Below, in pieces: positions 59,673 through 64,000 of a DNA stretch of 64,000 nucleotides. The position numbers and the translations under genes are program-made. Position 1 is the first letter of the stretch. Every line of letters starts with the position of its first letter. A model generated the notes under the pieces. The model was not told where the DNA came from, did not search any database, and worked only from the letters and a program-made list of their open reading frames with translations. The stretch is from Bacillota bacterium (GTDB taxonomy: Bacteria > Bacillota > Clostridia > Acetivibrionales > DTU013), in assembly GCA_023412915.1 (NCBI GenBank), contig JAEZRE010000015.1:62001-126000 (forward strand), read 5' to 3'.

Positions 59673-60044
59673 ATGATCCCCGAAAAGCTCACGCAGATCC
59701 TGAAGCATGAGGGTGTCGCAGCCATTGTGACACAGGGTGCAAACGAGCCCCATGTGGTAAATACCTGGCACAGTTATATAAAGGTCACAGGAGACGGGAG
59801 AATGCTGTTCCCCGTCGGAGGTATGAATACCACGGAATCGAATATCAATAAGAATAACAATGTCCTGCTTACCGTTGGCAGCCGGGAAGTAGAGGGAACT
59901 CACGGCATGGGCGCTGGTTTTCTGGTAGATGGATCCATGTCGATTCTTTCACAAGGCACAGATTTCGACGATATCAAACAGCGCTTTCCCTGGGCAAGGG
60001 CAGCAGGCGAGGTAAGGGTAAACAAGTCTACTCAGACTTTATAG
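59673..60044 (+). CDS. Pyridoxamine 5'-phosphate oxidase-like FMN-binding protein
   Basis: Split-barrel flavoprotein of 123 residues. ATG 59673 has TAAGGAG upstream. The fold shows in GVAAIVTQGANEPHVVNTW, ILPV-like DGRMLFPVGG and NNVLLTVGSREVEG. Small stand-alone members bind FMN and act in redox stress or unknown reductions. It lies 88 bp after the LysE gene and before a shared terminator. Confidence 0.82.
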   Translation: MIPEKLTQILKHEGVAAIVTQGANEPHVVNTWHSYIKVTGDGRMLFPVGGMNTTESNINKNNNVLLTVGSREVEGTHGMGAGFLVDGSMSILSQGTDFDDIKQRFPWARAAGEVRVNKSTQTL

Positions 60045-60081
60045 AATAAATCCGGTTTCTTATGTTTACAAATAGGTATAA

Positions 60082-60120
60082 AAAAGGCGATATGCTGCAA
60101 ATGCAGTTATATCGCCTTTT
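60082..60120. terminator. Bidirectional terminator
   Basis: 12-bp stem AAAAGGCGATAT/ATATCGCCTTTT capped by an inner CTGC/GCAG hairpin. Confidence 0.85.
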
Positions 60121-60125
60121 ACTAA

Positions 60126-60770
60126 TCACACTATCCTTACGCACGGCCCGTGTCCCGTAATGATATATTTCACGGGAAGGTCCCTTACGCTTTGCTGCAC
60201 TGTTCTCCGAGCCTCCGGGTCCGGTATCTGAACCGGCAAAATGCTTTGCAGTTCGTCCTCCAGACGCGATTCGACGATTTTATCCTTAATAGCACCCCTT
60301 CGGATAAACAGATCGCTGCTGAACAGCAGGCCGCGGTTTTCCTCGAAGGCCATCAAACCTTCCCACAGGTGCATTTCAGACGGATAGGAAAGAAATCTCA
60401 GCCTGAAGCCGTCTGCCTCCAGTACATCTCCCGGAGCTTTCGCCATACTGTCGTCAGCCAGTCCGAAGCCCGTCAGCTGGCGCGCCGTGATCTGCGAGCA
60501 GACTGGCTTTGCCCCTGGAAAATGCTCGAGAAGATACATTAATCCGCCGCATTCGTCTGACTCGAAGTGAGATATGAAAATGTACGAAAGCCGGCGTCCC
60601 TCCAGTTGTTCCTTCAGCCCGGGAAGCAGCGCCTTCGCCTGGTCGATGCTCCCCGTATGTACAAGCACAGGCTCGCTGCCTGTCAGCAGGTACTGGTTGA
60701 ACGTAAGATCGATAAATCCAATGTAGCTGCTGAACAAATAAAGGTCGTCGAATATTTTAATGGTATCCAT
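60126..60770 (-). CDS. Diiron oxygen-binding protein, FprA/ODP metallo-beta-lactamase type
   Basis: 214 residues of the metallo-beta-lactamase fold found in flavodiiron proteins but without the flavodoxin domain. The diiron motif reads HFESDECGG, with further ligands in MHLWEGLMAF, SSDLF and TGHGP. The second His of the canonical HxExDH is Cys or Glu here, a substitution also seen in oxygen-binding ODP proteins. Likely O2 sensing or binding; it lies next to chemotaxis genes, and ODP proteins are used in aerotaxis in other bacteria. ATG 60770 has AAAGGGGAG upstream. Confidence 0.85.
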   Translation of the reverse strand: MDTIKIFDDLYLFSSYIGFIDLTFNQYLLTGSEPVLVHTGSIDQAKALLPGLKEQLEGRRLSYIFISHFESDECGGLMYLLEHFPGAKPVCSQITARQLTGFGLADDSMAKAPGDVLEADGFRLRFLSYPSEMHLWEGLMAFEENRGLLFSSDLFIRRGAIKDKIVESRLEDELQSILPVQIPDPEARRTVQQSVRDLPVKYIITGHGPCVRIV

Positions 60771-60844
60771 AGCGTGTTCTCCCCTTTTCAGAGCCTTGTT
60801 CAGCCTTAATATCACCTGTATTTATAAAATTATGTCCCTTAGCA

Positions 60845-60894
60845 GCTCCAGTGTGGCAGTTTCCATGCTCCCTGACGCGGCAACTGCCTGGAGC
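60845..60894 (-). terminator. Hairpin after the chemoreceptor gene
   Basis: GCTCCAG and GCAGTT pair with AACTGC and CTGGAGC across a 20-nt loop. There is no clear U tract, so terminator function is uncertain. Confidence 0.45.
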
Positions 60895-60920
60895 GGCTGA
60901 TTGCCCGCCCTCAGGCAAGC

Positions 60921-62648
60921 CTAATATTTGCCGAACTCCGTATCGCTTAGTGCAATCTTGCTTTGGGAAGGATATATATCACCGGTGGTCTCTTCTTTAT
61001 CGGCAAATTTCGCTTTTTTCTTTTCCGACATGTCTTCAAGCATTTTCAGCACTTCAGGACTGATCCCGTCAAGCCTGTTCATGGATCTGGCATTGTGCTT
61101 CAGTTTGAATTTACCTACCATTTCCTTCAATATTATTGCCTGGCTTGACAGCTCTTCGCTTGCGGCGGCGCTCTCCTCGGAAGTAGCCGAATTCGTCTGT
61201 ACGACCTGCGATACCTGTGCAAGGCCTTGTGTGATCTGTGCAATCCCGGTAGCCTGCTCGTTTGAAGCAGCTGCGATACCATTTACCAGGTCTGCCACCT
61301 TCTCGACGCCGACAACGATCTTATTAAGAGCCTCCGCCGTTTCTTTTGCTATCCGGGTTCCTCCTTCGGTCTTCGCTATGGAACCTTCGATCATGTCGGT
61401 AGTCTCCTTGGCTGCATTTGCAGAACGTGCGGCAAGGTTCCTGACTTCCTCGGCGACTACGGCAAAGCCTTTGCCGTGCTGTCCCGCCCTTGCCGCCTCA
61501 ACGGCTGCATTCAGCGCAAGAATATTGGTCTGGAATGCGATGTCGTCTATGACCTTGATTATTTTGGATATATTGGCGGAGGAAACATTGATCTCCTCAA
61601 TTGCCTGAAGCATCTCTTTCATCTGATTGTTCCCCAGGACAGCGTTGTTTTTGGCATCTTCAGCCAGCTCATTCGCCTGGTTCGCATTTTGTGCGTTGAG
61701 TTTTGTTTGTGTAGATATCTCCTCTATCGAAGCAGTGAGTTCTTCCACCGAGCTGGCCTGCTCGGTCGCTCCCTGCGATAGAGCCATGCTTGAGGCGGAT
61801 AACTGGCGCGAACCCGACGCGACCTGTTCCGAGGCAGAGTTTATATTAGTCATGACCTCATTCGTGTTGTCGGCCATAGCGGCAAAGGATTTGGCAAGGG
61901 TACCGACTTCATCCGTCGAATCGATCTGAACATTGATATCAAGATCCCCGCCTGCGATCTTATCGGCTACTAGCACCAATTTATTGACAGGCCTGCTTAT
62001 GGATGAACTGATGAAAAATCCCAGAAGTATAGCTATAACTACGGCAGCCGCCACTACGATAATCAGCAGCATCGTTGCCGACTGTGCCGCCGATGTGTTC
62101 TGTGTATTCCTGTCCGTCGCGATCTGTTCCTTAAGGCTGCTTAAGAAGTCAATCGAATCCTGGAGCGCCTTGGACGCCTTGCCACTGTCTCCGTCCGCAG
62201 CCATCAGGCTCATAACCTGTTCATCCTGATTGTCCCGCGCCAGGGCGATATCTTTATCGAGTGTGATATAGAAAGCATTCAGAGCGTCTGTAAATACTTT
62301 GTATGCGTCCTGCCCCTCCTTTGTCAGGAGAGTTTTCTCCAATTCGGGCGCCATACTGGCTATTTCCTTCTTACTGTCATTAATACTGGCGACAGCGGCA
62401 TCAATTTCATTGGTATCACTTGCGAGCACCATATCTCTGAGGCTTACCCTGATATATTGAAAGGCCACCGATATATCGGACATTTGCTCAATTGGAATAG
62501 TGCAATTTACGTACAGCTCAGTATCATTCTTCTGGATATCGGTTAAGTTCAATATCGATATAACACCTACGACTCCTGCGAGCAACGCTACCAGAATGAA
62601 ACCGGACAGTAGCTTGACGGATATTTTCAAATTATTGAACCATCTCAT
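60921..62648 (-). CDS. Methyl-accepting chemotaxis protein
   Basis: 575-residue transducer with TM1 (about 10-30), a four-helix-bundle ligand domain outside (about 35-190), TM2 (about 192-212), HAMP (about 213-265) and a cytosolic signalling coiled coil. The hairpin tip reads IDDIAFQTNILALNAAVEAA. It lacks the C-terminal CheR pentapeptide. Third gene of cheA-cheW-mcp, 16 bp after cheW. The ligand is unknown. Confidence 0.94.
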   Translation of the reverse strand: MRWFNNLKISVKLLSGFILVALLAGVVGVISILNLTDIQKNDTELYVNCTIPIEQMSDISVAFQYIRVSLRDMVLASDTNEIDAAVASINDSKKEIASMAPELEKTLLTKEGQDAYKVFTDALNAFYITLDKDIALARDNQDEQVMSLMAADGDSGKASKALQDSIDFLSSLKEQIATDRNTQNTSAAQSATMLLIIVVAAAVVIAILLGFFISSSISRPVNKLVLVADKIAGGDLDINVQIDSTDEVGTLAKSFAAMADNTNEVMTNINSASEQVASGSRQLSASSMALSQGATEQASSVEELTASIEEISTQTKLNAQNANQANELAEDAKNNAVLGNNQMKEMLQAIEEINVSSANISKIIKVIDDIAFQTNILALNAAVEAARAGQHGKGFAVVAEEVRNLAARSANAAKETTDMIEGSIAKTEGGTRIAKETAEALNKIVVGVEKVADLVNGIAAASNEQATGIAQITQGLAQVSQVVQTNSATSEESAAASEELSSQAIILKEMVGKFKLKHNARSMNRLDGISPEVLKMLEDMSEKKKAKFADKEETTGDIYPSQSKIALSDTEFGKY

Positions 62649-62663
62649 TATATTTCGCCTCTC

Positions 62664-63161
62664 TTATTCGTTGAGATCGGACAAACGCTCGGTTTCATCC
62701 TCAGTAAACAGCTTCTCGCAGTCAAGCAAAAGCTTTACGTCGTTTCCGACCTTGCCGATCATTTTAATATATCTGTTGTTCAAACCGGTATTCATCTGCG
62801 GAGGTATTACAATATCCTGCTCAGGAATGGAAAGCACTTCCGAAACGCTGTCGACAATAAGCCCTATGCTAATATCCCTGATGTCCACCACAATCACGCA
62901 GGTTCTGTCGTTGTAATCCCTGGGTTCTTTTTTAAAACGTAATCTTACATCCATTACCGGTATTATCTTTCCCCTCAGATTGATTATTCCTTTTATGTAT
63001 TCCGGGAGCTCAGGTATCTCGGTTACAGCCTGAATACCTATGATTTCAGTGACATACCTGATTTCGATACCGTAACTTTCCCTGCCAAGTGAAAAAGTCA
63101 AATATCTGCCATTTTGCGTATCTTCCTCAATTTCCGCGACATCTTCCATAATCTCTGCCAT
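62664..63161 (-). CDS. cheW: CheW chemotaxis coupling protein
   Basis: 165 residues, two SH3-like lobes. It links receptors to CheA. Typical segments are YLTFSLGRESYGIEI, VTEIPELPEYIKGIINLRGK and VIPVMDVRLRF. ATG 63161 follows GGAAAGGAGATG. Confidence 0.94.
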   Translation of the reverse strand: MAEIMEDVAEIEEDTQNGRYLTFSLGRESYGIEIRYVTEIIGIQAVTEIPELPEYIKGIINLRGKIIPVMDVRLRFKKEPRDYNDRTCVIVVDIRDISIGLIVDSVSEVLSIPEQDIVIPPQMNTGLNNRYIKMIGKVGNDVKLLLDCEKLFTEDETERLSDLNE

Positions 63162-63202
63162 GTATTCATCTCCTTTCCAACCTTATTCTCAATTCCCCTT
63201 GC

Positions 63203-64000
63203 TCACCGCGCGAGCAAGCCTCCGATATCCAGGATAAGGCTGATGCTTCCGTCTCCCAGCAGGGTGCACCCGGTAAGTCCCTTGAGCTTGTGAAATTTCC
63301 TTATGAAATTGGGCAGTGTTTTAACCACCACCTGCTGCTGGCCCAGCAGTTCATCGGCGAATATGCAAAGGCTTTTTTCATCCTGCTCCACCATAATGAT
63401 GATCCCATCGTCAAAATTGGTGATCCCGTTTCTTACCCTGTATAATTCATGGATGCGCAAAATGGGATAACATTGGCCTCTGACCATTATCATCTCGTTT
63501 TCATCCGGATCGGTTATGATGTCGCTTAGCTTTGGCTTAAAAGATTCTTTGATAGAAACGGTCGGTATAGTATAACGTGAATCTCCTACTTTTATATTCA
63601 TCCCATCTATAATTGCCAGGGTAAGAGGTATTTTGAGAGTGATCGTCGTTCCCTGGTCCGGAGCGCTTTCTACCGAAACCGAGCCTCCGACCATTTCGAT
63701 GTTCTTTGAGACCACATCCATTCCGACGCCCCGCCCTGAGAATTCGGTAGCATTATCCTTGGTAGAGAAGCCCGGAAGGAATATGAGGCTGTAAATTTCC
63801 CTGTCGGTCATCTCATCGGCGGCCTTTAAAAGCAACCCGTTTTCCTCGGCTTTTCCAAGAATCTTTTCCTTTTTCAAGCCCTTACCGTCGTCTTTAACTG
63901 TTATAAGCACTTCGCTGCCTGCATTTTTAGCTTCCAGAGTGATTTTTCCCGCTTTCGGCTTACCTTTCGCAAGCCGGTCTTCATATGGCTCAATGCCATG
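63203..64000 (-). CDS. cheA: CheA chemotaxis histidine kinase, 3' part (cut by window edge)
   Basis: The reading frame is open to base 64000, so the 5' part lies outside the window. What remains is the end of the ATPase domain (N box start HGIEP at the edge, DDGKGL, FSTKDNATEFSGRGVGMDV for the G boxes) and the full CheW-like P5 regulatory domain (from about 63620 down). An ATG at 63910 is internal, not the start. It is 41 bp upstream of cheW. Confidence 0.93.
   Translation of the reverse strand, partial: HGIEPYEDRLAKGKPKAGKITLEAKNAGSEVLITVKDDGKGLKKEKILGKAEENGLLLKAADEMTDREIYSLIFLPGFSTKDNATEFSGRGVGMDVVSKNIEMVGGSVSVESAPDQGTTITLKIPLTLAIIDGMNIKVGDSRYTIPTVSIKESFKPKLSDIITDPDENEMIMVRGQCYPILRIHELYRVRNGITNFDDGIIIMVEQDEKSLCIFADELLGQQQVVVKTLPNFIRKFHKLKGLTGCTLLGDGSISLILDIGGLLAR

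Noticed and set aside
63203..63910. Stand-alone 235-residue histidine kinase starting at 63910
   Set aside because: The frame stays open to the window edge with CheA N-box sequence, so it is the 3' part of cheA.

Overview
The window looks like chromosome of a spore-forming, anaerobic member of the Bacillota (class Clostridia). Supporting signs are a ctsR-mcsA-mcsB-clpC stress operon with a CtsR operator, an alpha/beta-type small acid-soluble spore protein, the germination amidase CwlD, the redox repressor Rex, a carbon monoxide dehydrogenase, two [FeFe]-hydrogenase-type proteins, an iron alcohol dehydrogenase and several O2/NO-defence iron proteins. No rRNA, tRNA, CRISPR array or complete insertion sequence was seen. 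Species cannot be fixed from the sequence alone.

Layout. 0.2-5.1 kb: ctsR heat-shock operon (-). 5.2-7.8 kb: DUF4349 lipoprotein (-) and an Eis-like acetyltransferase (+). 7.9-10 kb: EF-G paralogue (-). 10.2-14.1 kb: a 186-bp palindromic element, then the aroF-tyrA-aroA aromatic operon (+). 14.2-17.7 kb: rex and an ABC-F ATPase on divergent, nearly abutting promoters, then cwlD. 17.9-20.8 kb: HEAT-repeat protein, membrane protein, response regulator-GGDEF, small zinc-ribbon protein. 20.8-31.6 kb: a glycoside-utilisation locus (hexokinase-like kinase, aldo/keto reductase, sugar ABC transporter, GH2 enzyme, all -) facing a membrane-bound AraC-type regulator (+). 31.7-36.7 kb: lactate racemase larA, a flavin-type oxidase-fold protein, a MarR regulator, cooS and a ferredoxin. 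36.8-43 kb: LysR and YeiH, an Mrp/NifX fusion with DUF134, ccdA-tlpA, csoR and a small cysteine protein. 43.2-50.7 kb: one minus-strand array running alcohol dehydrogenase, hydrogenase, 2Fe-2S protein, PAS-containing sensory hydrogenase, SpoIIE-type phosphatase, and a TnpB-like protein followed by a candidate structured RNA. 50.8-60.8 kb: SASP, uracil-DNA glycosylase, a Mo-cofactor-type gene trio, propeller dehydrogenase, LysM-GH3, hemerythrin, LysE and diiron proteins. 60.9-64 kb: chemotaxis genes (mcp, cheW, 3' part of cheA).

How genes work together. Three near-identical 17-bp palindromes of CsoR type sit in the promoters of csoR, ccdA-tlpA and the ferredoxin upstream of cooS, which suggests one local regulon. 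A 12-bp palindrome (TTGTATATACAA) sits in the promoters of marR and larA, which suggests MarR control of lactate racemisation.

The most unusual object is the TnpB-like protein at 43.3-44.8 kb. All three RuvC catalytic positions appear substituted (Asp to Cys, Glu to Gln, Asp to Glu), while the zinc ribbon and an intact 497-codon frame remain. It lies 41 bp behind the hydrogenase-sensor/phosphatase genes, and a multi-hairpin, terminator-ended RNA candidate follows it. By analogy with nuclease-dead TnpB repressors it could be a domesticated RNA-guided DNA-binding protein tied to hydrogen/redox metabolism. That is inference. A second recurring oddity is short imperfect tandem repeats lying directly after stop codons at five or more loci.
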